Made by a program: the position numbers and the translations under genes
Notes under the pieces: model-generated
What the model saw: the letters and a program-made list of their open reading frames with translations, nothing else
Told to the model about the DNA's origin: nothing
Databases searched by the model: none
Assembly: GCA_037440925.1 (NCBI GenBank)
Contig: JBBITF010000001.1
Coordinates: forward strand, 1 to 64,000
Reading direction: 5' to 3'
DNA length: 64,000 nucleotides
Source: JAABUE01 sp037440925
GTDB taxonomy: Bacteria > Chloroflexota > Anaerolineae > Anaerolineales > Villigracilaceae
Shown here: one piece after another, positions 34,206 to 42,486 of the stretch
Position numbering within the stretch: the stretch's first letter is position 1
Layout: every line of letters begins with the position of its first letter

Positions 34206-34441
34206 GTAACTATTCAAGCATTTGCCAGGGCTAACAGTTCGTCGGAGAGAAGAAAAAATGACTGCCTGGCTGGCCTGGATTGCCTGTTGCTAGCCTGGAA
34301 AGTACCCAGAATGGGTATTGCCAAATCCAGGCCGAACTGGGCAAAATTACGTTGTAAACCGTTGGATTTGGCAATCCAACGGAGCAATAGGGCAATTTTC
34401 AAGTCTTCTCCGACAGGCTGTTAGAGCCTGCTGAATAGCTT
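34206..34441. mobile_element. Second, rearranged copy of the IS66-like MITE
   Basis: About 236 bp, inverted relative to the element at 2164-2354. It begins GTAACTATTCA and ends CTGAATAG followed by a degenerate CTTGAC in place of TTAC. Both ends carry CTAACAG(N)xGTCGGAGA, so its inverted repeats reach about 40 bp, longer than in the first copy. The core matches the first copy closely (for example CTTGAAAATTGCCCTATTGC), but two segments following GGCAAT have swapped order, turning adjacent hairpins into a nested one. No target duplication is seen, consistent with an older, decayed copy. Confidence 0.75.
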
Positions 34442-34601
34442 GACAATGTTAGATTAAACATTTGTTCTGGTAAATCGCCCTCACCCCGGCCCTCTCCCGG
34501 CGGGAGAGGGGGCAAACCACTTGAATTTTCGCGTCATCCCCTCTCCCTTTGGGAGAGGGTTAGGGTGAGGGCCAATACTTACGCGAAAATCTAACATTGT
34601 C
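34442..34601. mobile_element. 160-bp palindromic element with 14-bp inverted ends
   Basis: GACAATGTTAGATT (34442-34455) and its exact inverse (34588-34601) bound a segment with nested palindromes: outer GCCCTCACCC/GGGTGAGGGC (34477-34486, 34563-34572), and inner CCCTCTCCCG/CGGGAGAGGG and CCCTCTCCC/GGGAGAGGG. It begins directly at the end of the MITE copy. The CCCTCACCC...CCCTCTCCC part recurs at 62685-62717. Non-coding. The remaining 120 bp to the next gene show nothing notable. Confidence 0.65.
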
Positions 34602-34723
34602 GAGGTAGGTAATCACGTTTTAGCAGTGCAGTCATTCAGGGTATCTTCTCAAGAGGAGGAGCAAGGCGGGTATTTTGGGCGTGCGCAGCACACCCAAAAA
34701 CTCTCGCCTCCCGATTTGCTGAG

Positions 34724-37375
34724 ATGATACAATCGGGTTTGTTGATGAAAGAATCTGGCGGCATAGTTCATCTTCTCAAAGAAGCGGCCCACATTACTAA
34801 TGCGGTATGGGTGGCGCATTTGGAACGTCAGAGCGGCGCGTGGCGCTTTGTACATGTGTATCGTTTGAGCAAGGCTCGTATGGCAGCCTTGAGCGATTAT
34901 CTGTCCAAAGGGGCGGTTGATGCCTGGTTGTGCGGCGCTCTAGGCAGCCGCTCTAGTCGTTCTCGTGAAGTATCCATGCTGTCGGAACTGGGTTGTCAGC
35001 GGTTGTTTGCCTATCCGGTTGGTAAGAGCGCCGATGTGCTGTTGGTAGGGGGCATGGAGCAGGACCGGCTGGCGCAGCGTGTTTGGAAACTGGCGGCCAG
35101 CGCATTGGCCGGCGAGGAGGTGCGAGAAGCCGAAGTGCTGCCGGTGGTCAGCGATGCGCTTGTCCCTTCACTGCAAGAAGGAGTGCCGTTCGATTTGCCT
35201 GCGGCGTTGGATAAGATTCTGGCCTTGATTGCTCAGCAAATTCCCTGCCAGGGTGCCTGGTTGGGGGTTCGGCGCGGCGATATTCTCGATTTGCGCTCTC
35301 ATTGGCGGGCGCCGCAATGTAAGAATGTCTCGCTGGCCATAGAAGCCTATGATGCGTTGCGGGAAATCGGCTTGACTCATACTGGACTGCGCTTCGAGCG
35401 TGGACAGGCGGGCTGGGCGCTCATCCCCCAGATGGGTTTGAAGTCAACGACCGGCGCGTGGGGCTGTGTGCCGTTGGTGGTGGGGCGGCGGCTGATAGGG
35501 GCAATTGCTTTATGGCGTTTGCGGCCTTTTGCCGATCAAGAATGGAGGCAGTTTCAGGAGATGGTGGCGCGTTCTGCGCCGTCGGTTGAGGTCATTCTTA
35601 CTGTTACCGAGTTGAGCGGTCATTTGCGGCGTTTAGGGTTATTGAACGATTTTGTGTTGACCGTTTCTTCGGGCCAAAACTTGAATCAGATTGCCCGCCG
35701 TGCCTTTGCGCTGGTGGCGCGCGCCTTTCAGACCGAGTCGATTCGGATGTATCTTTTGTCTACCGACGGGCGTATGATGCGCGAGTATTTGAACGACGGG
35801 GGGAAAGTGCTGCTTCAAGCCAGCAGCGTTGGCGGGCATCCGCTTGCGCCTTTTTTGAAGATCGGTCATATCCAATCTTTTGACCGCGAGTCGGCGCCGC
35901 AGGATTTACAAGCCATGATGGGAGCAGCCCAGGCCGTGATGTTGATCCCTTTGAAATATCGTGGACGCAACAACGGTTTGCTCGTGCTTGGGCAGGAGCG
36001 CGTAGACGAGTTCTCTGTGTATGATATTCACTCTTTGACGGTTCTTTCAGGCTATCTGGCCGGCCTGGTGGAATACAGCCGCTTACGCGAAGAAGCAGAA
36101 GGGCGCGCCAGAAATTTGGGCCTCATTCATGAAGTTGTGCAAGAAGTCATCGGGCTGGTCAATAAGCAGGAAGTGGTGCAGATTACGGCTGAGTTGTTGG
36201 TGCAGTATTTTGGATATGAATTTGTAGCTATTGTTTTGGTGGATCAATTTGGGGAAGCCTCTTTGTGTGGGGTAAGCGGTTCTCGCGCTCCTTCAGCGCA
36301 GGCCATTTTGCAGGAATTCACATTGCCTGTAAAAGAAGGGTTGAATGCAGTGCCGCAGCACGTGTTTCAAACGGGAGAAAGTTTATTGGTGAACGATGCA
36401 AGCCGCTCTACATTGTATCGTCCCTTTTTGGGTTGGAAGGCTGGTTCGGCGTTGTGCATTCCTCTGAAAGAGGGGGAGCGCGTGATTGGCTTGATGGATA
36501 TCGAAAGCAGTGCGCAGAATGCTTTTGGGCAGAATGACCTGATGGCGTTGGAATCTTTGGCGGGTATTTTGAGCAGTGTGCTTTCCAACGCCGATCAATA
36601 TCAGCGGTTGCAGGAAAACGTGGCGCAATTGCGTCAGGTGCAACTCGAGTTGCAGACTCGCATACAGGCGCAGATGGATGCGGAGCGCAAACTGATTCAA
36701 GCCGAAAAGTTAGCGGCGGTGGGGGAAATGGCGGCTGGAATCGCCCATGAGTTGAATAATCCCTTGACGACGGTAACGGGCTTTACCGAGTTGGTGCTAG
36801 AAGAGTTGCCAGAAGGAGCCTACAACCGTTCTGATTTGGAAATGGTGTTGAAAGAAGCGCGGCGCGCACGTGATGTCGTCCGCAGGTTGCTTGATTTTTC
36901 ACGCCGCAGTGAGAGCGAGCGAACGCGGGTAGATTTGAATCAGTTAGTCCATGATGCTCTTTCATTGGTTAGACACCTGATGCACACCAGCGGGGTGCAA
37001 TTGGAGTTACAGTTAGCGGAAAAACTACCCTGGGTGTCGGTGGACCGCAATCAAATCAAACAAGTTTTCTTGAACTTGTTTCATAATGCTTTACAGGCCA
37101 TGCCCAATGGCGGAACTTTGCGGGTGAAAACCTGTCTGGTTGAACGGGATAAACGGCAGTGGGTGGCCGCGGTAGTGAGTGATACCGGCTATGGAATTTC
37201 GGAAACCGACAAAGAGCGTATTTTCGAGCCATTTTTTACGACGCGCGCCCATCAGGGCGGAACGGGTTTGGGTTTGTCTGTGACCTATGGCATTGTTTCC
37301 GACCATGGCGGGTTCATTGAGGTTGAAAGCCAATTGGGTCAAGGAGCCAGTTTTACGGTGTGGTTGCCATTCTAG
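34724..37375 (+). CDS. Multi-GAF soluble sensor histidine kinase
   Basis: 883 residues without membrane helices. After a globular N-terminus of about 140 residues come three GAF-like domains (about 150-300, 300-460 and 475-620), a coiled coil (LRQVQLELQTRIQAQMDAERK), HisKA with AGIAHELNNPLTTVTGF (His near 670) and HATPase with NLFHNALQAMPNGG and GGTGLGLSVTYG. This is the NtrB/AtoS-like kinase type. It leads a three-gene operon with a REC-kinase hybrid and an OmpR-type regulator. The ATG at 34745, 11 bases after TACAAT, is an alternative start. Confidence 0.88.
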   Translation: MIQSGLLMKESGGIVHLLKEAAHITNAVWVAHLERQSGAWRFVHVYRLSKARMAALSDYLSKGAVDAWLCGALGSRSSRSREVSMLSELGCQRLFAYPVGKSADVLLVGGMEQDRLAQRVWKLAASALAGEEVREAEVLPVVSDALVPSLQEGVPFDLPAALDKILALIAQQIPCQGAWLGVRRGDILDLRSHWRAPQCKNVSLAIEAYDALREIGLTHTGLRFERGQAGWALIPQMGLKSTTGAWGCVPLVVGRRLIGAIALWRLRPFADQEWRQFQEMVARSAPSVEVILTVTELSGHLRRLGLLNDFVLTVSSGQNLNQIARRAFALVARAFQTESIRMYLLSTDGRMMREYLNDGGKVLLQASSVGGHPLAPFLKIGHIQSFDRESAPQDLQAMMGAAQAVMLIPLKYRGRNNGLLVLGQERVDEFSVYDIHSLTVLSGYLAGLVEYSRLREEAEGRARNLGLIHEVVQEVIGLVNKQEVVQITAELLVQYFGYEFVAIVLVDQFGEASLCGVSGSRAPSAQAILQEFTLPVKEGLNAVPQHVFQTGESLLVNDASRSTLYRPFLGWKAGSALCIPLKEGERVIGLMDIESSAQNAFGQNDLMALESLAGILSSVLSNADQYQRLQENVAQLRQVQLELQTRIQAQMDAERKLIQAEKLAAVGEMAAGIAHELNNPLTTVTGFTELVLEELPEGAYNRSDLEMVLKEARRARDVVRRLLDFSRRSESERTRVDLNQLVHDALSLVRHLMHTSGVQLELQLAEKLPWVSVDRNQIKQVFLNLFHNALQAMPNGGTLRVKTCLVERDKRQWVAAVVSDTGYGISETDKERIFEPFFTTRAHQGGTGLGLSVTYGIVSDHGGFIEVESQLGQGASFTVWLPF

Positions 37376-37391
37376 GGGTTTGGGGAGGTTT

Positions 37392-38975
37392 ATGGCGGAG
37401 AAAATTCTCGTTCTGGACGATGAAGCAGGGATTACGTTATTATGTGATCGCCTGCTGAAAAAAGAGGGTTACCAGGTTTTTGCTTTTACCGCTGCCGAGC
37501 CGGCGATTACACATTTGCGCAAAAATCCGATTGACTTGCTCTTGGTAGATATTCGGATGCCCGATATTGATGGCTTTGAAGTCATTGATTTAGCCAAGCA
37601 GTTGCAGCCCGACGTGGCGGTCTTGGTGATGACCGGTTTTGGCACAGTGGAGACGGCTATTAAGGCGCTGCGCAAGGGCGTGGATGGTTTGCTGCTCAAG
37701 CCTTTCGAGAGGAGCGGTGAGTTGATTGAGGCTGTCAAGCAAGCCTTGGCCGACAGCCAAAGAAAGCGCGACGCGGCGCGCATTCAAGCCTTGCGGCCTT
37801 TGTTTGCTCTGACGGAATCTTTTTTCTCCGAGACCCGCCCAGATCCATTACTGGCTTTGATCACGCAGGCTATTCGCGGTCATCTGCGGTGTGCTTACGC
37901 GGGTTATTATGATTACGAAGGAGAGCGCTTACGGTTATTGTTGGGCGATGGCAAGGCGCTTGATCCGCAGCGCAGTGCGGCAGAGGCAGAACTATTGGCT
38001 CGCATCGAGGCCATGGGCGCCCCGGTTATGGTCAATGAAACGGGGCCTGGGCATCCTGATTTGCAGGCAAACTTGCTAAACTTTGGTCTGGGGGCGGCGC
38101 TTTTTGTGCCGGTGATGCGCTCTAAGGTGCGCAGTTGGTTCTTTGCCGGTCGAGAGGCTCATGATGTCCCTTTCCGAGAAGCCGATTTGGAAATGTTCCT
38201 CGTCTTTGCCAGCCAGGCCGCTATGGCGCTTGAAAATGCTCGCCTGTATGCCGAGTTGCGAGATTATGTTAGGCAAGTCGAAGAATCGCAGCAGGCTTTA
38301 CTTCAGGCTGAAAAAATGGCGGCTGCCGGGCGTTTGACCGCCTCGATCGCGCACGAAGTCAATAACCCTTTGCAGGCGGTGCAAAATTGCCTGCACCTTG
38401 CTGGCCGCCAAGACCTGCCAGAAGAGCAGCGGACGGAATATTTCGAACTTGCTAAGTCAGAATTGAATCGCTTGATGTCTACGGTGCAGCGGATGTTGGA
38501 TTTCTATCGCCCCGGCGCCATCTCTCCCAGTGAAGTGAACTTGCATGAGATTTTGCAGCATGTGGTCGGCCTCATGTCGCAGCAATTGGCCAAGCGCGGT
38601 ATCGAAGTGCAGGTGGATATTCCTGCTTCCATGCCGCCTATCTATGCTGTGGGCAGCCAGATTCAACAGGTTTTTATCAACTTGATGTTGAATGCTTTCG
38701 ATGCCATGACGGAGGGGGGACGCTTGCACATTCGGGCAGGTGTGATGAAGCGCGGCGTCGAGATTTTCTTTCAGGATAGTGGGCCGGGTGTGCCTCCAGA
38801 TAAATTGGCGCATATCTTCGAACCCTTTTATAGCACCAAAGAAGGAGGGACAGGTTTGGGGTTGACAGTGAGTTACAATATCGTTACGGCGCATGGCGGT
38901 TCTCTAGAACTGGTTGCTAACAACAAACCGGGCGCGTGTTTTCGAGTCTATTTGCCATTTGGAGGAAAACAATGA
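37392..38975 (+). CDS. Hybrid protein REC-GAF-histidine kinase
   Basis: 527 residues: an N-terminal receiver (about 1-120) with phosphoacceptor Asp in LLLVDIRMPDIDGF, a GAF domain (about 145-300), HisKA with ASIAHEVNNPLQAVQN and HATPase ending GGTGLGLTVSYN. The receiver-first order suggests this kinase is itself switched by the kinase encoded upstream, forming a relay. GGGGAGG before the ATG at 37392 fixes the start; longer frames overlap the previous gene. The stop overlaps the regulator's start (ATGA). Confidence 0.9.
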   Translation: MAEKILVLDDEAGITLLCDRLLKKEGYQVFAFTAAEPAITHLRKNPIDLLLVDIRMPDIDGFEVIDLAKQLQPDVAVLVMTGFGTVETAIKALRKGVDGLLLKPFERSGELIEAVKQALADSQRKRDAARIQALRPLFALTESFFSETRPDPLLALITQAIRGHLRCAYAGYYDYEGERLRLLLGDGKALDPQRSAAEAELLARIEAMGAPVMVNETGPGHPDLQANLLNFGLGAALFVPVMRSKVRSWFFAGREAHDVPFREADLEMFLVFASQAAMALENARLYAELRDYVRQVEESQQALLQAEKMAAAGRLTASIAHEVNNPLQAVQNCLHLAGRQDLPEEQRTEYFELAKSELNRLMSTVQRMLDFYRPGAISPSEVNLHEILQHVVGLMSQQLAKRGIEVQVDIPASMPPIYAVGSQIQQVFINLMLNAFDAMTEGGRLHIRAGVMKRGVEIFFQDSGPGVPPDKLAHIFEPFYSTKEGGTGLGLTVSYNIVTAHGGSLELVANNKPGACFRVYLPFGGKQ

Positions 38976-39721
38976 AATTCCATATCCTGGTTGTAGATGA
39001 TGAGCCTGTCTCTCGTAAGTCACTGACTGACATCCTGCGGTTGGAAGGCTACAGCGTTGCCTCCGCGCCAAATGGCCAGGCAGCAGTGGAATATGTGCGT
39101 ACTCACCATGTTGATTTGATGATTGTAGACTTGCGTATGCCGGGCATGGATGGCTTGGAGGTGGTCAAGGTTGTCAATCAAATTGCCTCGGATACAGAAG
39201 TGATTGTGCTGACGGCTTACGGTTCTACAGAAACAGCCATTCAGGCATTACGGCTGAGAATTCATGACTATTTGTTGAAGCCCGCTCCTCCTGCTCAGAT
39301 TTTGACCAGCGTCAAAAAAGGGTTGGAGAGGCGGTCCTTGCGTATGCGCGCAAAGGGCCTGGAGGCCGACGCCTCCGAAGTAGATGAGAATCTGGATTCC
39401 ATTGCGTTGTCAGACGGGACGCTGGTAGATTTATCGCGTCGGCAAATCAAACGAGGGGAGATGTTGGTCAGTTTGACGCCTGCCGAAGGGCGATTGTTGC
39501 GCATCCTTTTGATGAATGAGGGAAAAGTATTTTCTCACCGAGAGCTGGTCTTGCTGGTTCAGGGCTATGACACTTCTCAGCGTGAAGCGCCAGAAATTTT
39601 GCGACCTTTGGTCAGTCGTTTGCGCCATAAGTTAGAGGCGTTCCCGGCGCTGTCTGAGCAGGTTGTTAGTATCAGGGGGACGGGCTATGTTTTCGAGACA
39701 AAGGACAGAATGAAGGGTTGA
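38972..39721 (+). CDS. OmpR-family response regulator
   Basis: 249 residues. A receiver domain (VVDDEPVSRKS; Asp in LMIVDLRMPGMDG; TAYGSTETA) is followed by a winged-helix DNA-binding domain (LTPAEGRLLRILLMNEGKVF, RPLVSRLRHKLEA, RGTGYVFE). It is the only DNA-binding protein of the operon and so the likely transcriptional output. GGAGGAAAAC precedes the ATG at 38972. Confidence 0.9.
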   Translation: MKFHILVVDDEPVSRKSLTDILRLEGYSVASAPNGQAAVEYVRTHHVDLMIVDLRMPGMDGLEVVKVVNQIASDTEVIVLTAYGSTETAIQALRLRIHDYLLKPAPPAQILTSVKKGLERRSLRMRAKGLEADASEVDENLDSIALSDGTLVDLSRRQIKRGEMLVSLTPAEGRLLRILLMNEGKVFSHRELVLLVQGYDTSQREAPEILRPLVSRLRHKLEAFPALSEQVVSIRGTGYVFETKDRMKG

Positions 39722-39769
39722 GCGTCAGCCCCAAAGGTGTTCGGGCGAAGCCAGGCAAGGGTTTGTTCC

Positions 39770-39801
39770 TGTGCCAAGCGCAAACGAAAGTTTGCGGCAC
39801 A
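39770..39801. repeat. GCAAAC-GAAA-GTTTGC hairpin
   Basis: TGTGCC...GCAAAC GAAA GTTTGC GGCACA forms a bulged stem with a GNRA tetraloop between the convergent response regulator and DMT genes. It may be a REP-like element; no T-run follows. Confidence 0.5.
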
Positions 39802-39822
39802 GCCGCACTATGGAGACGATCG

Positions 39823-40755
39823 TCAGGGCAGGTCTGGAGGATAACTTGTAGGAGGTCGCAGCCATCCCAGCCAGCCGCTTTTGGCGGGTCGGCGAGTAGT
39901 AGTAGGTTTATCGAAATAAATTAGGAGAATGCTTGTGATGAGGATGCCCGCGCCAATCCATTGCGCTGACGTCAAAGTTTCGCCGAGCCAGGCAATGCTA
40001 AGACCAATGGCAACCAGCAATTCCAGCAGCCCCAAGAGGGCTGTTTGCATTCCACCCAGATATTTGACGCCTTGGAACAATGCCAAACGAGATAGAAATG
40101 TCACCAATGTCAGCCCAATGACTGGATACCAGTTGGCATTCTCAGGCAGCGGCTGGTTCGATATGAGGAAAACTGGCATCACTACCAGGCTCATGGTCAT
40201 CAAAGTATATAGGGTGACTGTGGGAGCCGGCGCATCATAGAGAACGCGTTGATTGATGGGCAGGTGAAGGGCATACAAGATGGAGGCAATCAGCATTTGG
40301 CCAACGCCGACTATATCAATGCCATCTGAATTGGAATAGGTTAATAAAAAGACGGCTATTGTAGCCAAGGCAATGCGGAAAAGGGTGAATTTGCTTGGAG
40401 GTTGAGAGTCCAATACCAGCCAAATTGCAACAAAAAGAGGGTAAAGGGCGTACAACAATTGTCCAAGGCTGGCATTGATGCGTGCCAGGGCGGAATAATA
40501 CATAATCGAGCCAAGACCGTTGAACAGCCCTGCCAGGCCGCAGCCGATAAGACCGGCCGGGTAGATATATAGATACTTGGGCCGGAACAAGACTATGATG
40601 CCCAACAGCAAGAGAGAGGCCATGAATGTCCGTATTCCCACAACTGCCAGAGGCGGGAAGCCTACATTAATTGCCTGCTTGCCAAAAACAGGGGTAAAGC
40701 CAAGTAATGCTGCTGAGAACAGTACGGCCCGAACCCCCGTTTTACGTTTTTGCAT
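39823..40755 (-). CDS. DMT-superfamily (EamA/RhtA-like) transporter
   Basis: 310 residues, ten hydrophobic helices in two EamA repeats (FSAALLGFTPVFGKQAIN; ALYPLFVAIWLVL; LLELLVAIGLSIAWLGETLTSAQWIGAGILI). EamA proteins include exporters of threonine and homoserine. It lies 11 bases after the threonine synthase-receiver fusion on the same strand, so I infer that it handles a related amino acid. It is the last gene of the 20-kb convoy. The C-terminus is basic. Confidence 0.85.
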   Translation of the reverse strand: MQKRKTGVRAVLFSAALLGFTPVFGKQAINVGFPPLAVVGIRTFMASLLLLGIIVLFRPKYLYIYPAGLIGCGLAGLFNGLGSIMYYSALARINASLGQLLYALYPLFVAIWLVLDSQPPSKFTLFRIALATIAVFLLTYSNSDGIDIVGVGQMLIASILYALHLPINQRVLYDAPAPTVTLYTLMTMSLVVMPVFLISNQPLPENANWYPVIGLTLVTFLSRLALFQGVKYLGGMQTALLGLLELLVAIGLSIAWLGETLTSAQWIGAGILITSILLIYFDKPTTTRRPAKSGWLGWLRPPTSYPPDLP

Positions 40756-40766
40756 GGGTTTTTCCC

Positions 40767-42437
40767 TCAGTCCAACAAGGCGCGGACTTCATCAAGGAAT
40801 TCATCGTTGAGGAAGTCTCCTTTTTGCATCAACGACTGAATTTGACCTTCCAGGCGATTTTTTTCGGCAGGCGTAAGTTCTTTGGCCGAAGCGACAATAA
40901 CCGGGATGTTTGCCGTTTCAGGGTTGCGTTTGAGGGTATCTATGACTGCAAACCCGTCCATTTCTGGCATGATGAGGTCCAGGATAATCAAATCTGGCTT
41001 TTCTTTTTCCACCAGAGCCAGAGCCGACTTTCCATTATCTGCCTCGAAGATGGTGAAATCGCCCTGGGATTGCAAGATACGTCGAATCAGGCGACGCGCA
41101 TCCGGGCTATCATCTGCAATGGCAATACGCGGGAATCCCTCTGGGGCTACCCGGTTGAGCGCAGCCAGCAATCCATCTTGTTGCGGCGTTTCGCCACGGA
41201 CGGGCGCTTCTATGTCCAAAGACCAATCTTCGCCAAGTAGCCACTGTTCAGCCGGCATGGTATGACCGGTACAGTTTACAACCACAGTGTCCGTTGGTTT
41301 GATGACGCCATTTCGCACCAATTTGAATAATCCAGCAAAGGCAACTGCTGCGGCAGGTTCTACCGATAAGCCCTCCATTTTAGCAATGACGTGCATTGCG
41401 CGGAAAGATTCTTCGTCGCTGACGCTCTCGAATATGCCGTGTGTTTCATCCACTTCCTGTTTCAGTAATCTATAGGTTCGGCCTGGGTCGCCTGTTGCTA
41501 GCGTCTCAATATGCGTTTGAGGCGAGGCGATGATCAGAGGAATTTCCAGTCCTTGTTTCCAACTGTTCACCATGGGTGCGCATCCGTCTACTTGGATGGC
41601 AGCGATGGCAGGCAATTTATCTACCAGGCCCATTTGGCGGAGTTCGCGAAAGCCTTTGGATACGCCAATGGGCCCCATTCCACCGCTTACCGATTGGATG
41701 TACCAATCTGGGGCGCGCCATGGAGGCAAGGCCCTATTGTTGTTTGCTAGAGGGTCGAGTTTTTGCGGCACTTGTTCTGCTATTTCGTAGGCAATCGTTT
41801 TCATGGCTTCTACAGAGGTGATCGTTCTTGCCCCCATGTCGTGATATAACCCTCGCTGACGAGCAAACTCTGACGCCATTTGCTTGGTCTGATCATAAGA
41901 GCCGGTCACTTTTACCACCTGGCTGCCATATAAGGCAATTTCACGCATTTTTACTGCTGGCACCAGACTGGTAACAAAGGCCCATAATTTAATGCCGGCG
42001 CGTGCTGCGTAAGCGGAGTAGGAAATGGCTACGTTGCCTGTCGAGGCTGCGACCAGTTCTGTAATGCCGGCTTCTTTGAGAGCCGCAATGGTGACAGCCG
42101 CCTGGCGGTCTTTGAAGGAAGCGGTCGGTCCCTGTCGCTCGTCCTTGATATAGATATTGGGGCAGCCAAGCATCAATCCCAAGTTGATAGCCTGAATCAA
42201 AGGCGTGCCGCCTTCTCCTAAACTCAGAGTGGTATTAGGGTTGCGAACAGGGAGCAATTCTTGATAGCGCCAAAGGTTGAAGGGGCGTTCACGTAACCGA
42301 GAAGTCCAGATTTTCTTTACAGCCTCCAGGTCATATTCTGCAACACGCCATTGGCTATTGCACTTTGGACAATTGGAAGTCGTTGGATGGAAGGGCGTCG
42401 CGTGATGACAATCCAGGCATCTGATTTGAAATGTCAT
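40767..42437 (-). CDS. Threonine synthase-like enzyme fused to a receiver (REC) domain
   Basis: 556 residues. Residues 1-410 form a threonine synthase-type PLP enzyme: N-terminal zinc ribbon C7-C10-C23-C26, SLGEGGTPL, PLP lysine K109 in GPTASFKDR, STGN at 132-135 and SVSGGMGPIG at 249-258. Residues 432-556 form a complete receiver with D442/D443, phosphoacceptor D487 (IILDLIMPEMDG), S517 and K539. Between them is a linker of about 20 residues. The fusion is in one frame with no stop or slippery run. It sits directly after a hybrid kinase, which could phosphorylate it. Confidence 0.9.
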   Translation of the reverse strand: MTFQIRCLDCHHATPFHPTTSNCPKCNSQWRVAEYDLEAVKKIWTSRLRERPFNLWRYQELLPVRNPNTTLSLGEGGTPLIQAINLGLMLGCPNIYIKDERQGPTASFKDRQAAVTIAALKEAGITELVAASTGNVAISYSAYAARAGIKLWAFVTSLVPAVKMREIALYGSQVVKVTGSYDQTKQMASEFARQRGLYHDMGARTITSVEAMKTIAYEIAEQVPQKLDPLANNNRALPPWRAPDWYIQSVSGGMGPIGVSKGFRELRQMGLVDKLPAIAAIQVDGCAPMVNSWKQGLEIPLIIASPQTHIETLATGDPGRTYRLLKQEVDETHGIFESVSDEESFRAMHVIAKMEGLSVEPAAAVAFAGLFKLVRNGVIKPTDTVVVNCTGHTMPAEQWLLGEDWSLDIEAPVRGETPQQDGLLAALNRVAPEGFPRIAIADDSPDARRLIRRILQSQGDFTIFEADNGKSALALVEKEKPDLIILDLIMPEMDGFAVIDTLKRNPETANIPVIVASAKELTPAEKNRLEGQIQSLMQKGDFLNDEFLDEVRALLD

Positions 42438-42486
42438 TTTGCGACTTCCTCCAAGGTATAGGTCATTTTGTTCTTCAAAGCCATTT

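Noticed and set aside
40767..42437. Two separate genes, threonine synthase and a CheY-like regulator, misread as one
   Set aside because: The frame is continuous through the linker with no stop and no homopolymer run there, and no internal start with a ribosome binding site is seen at the receiver.
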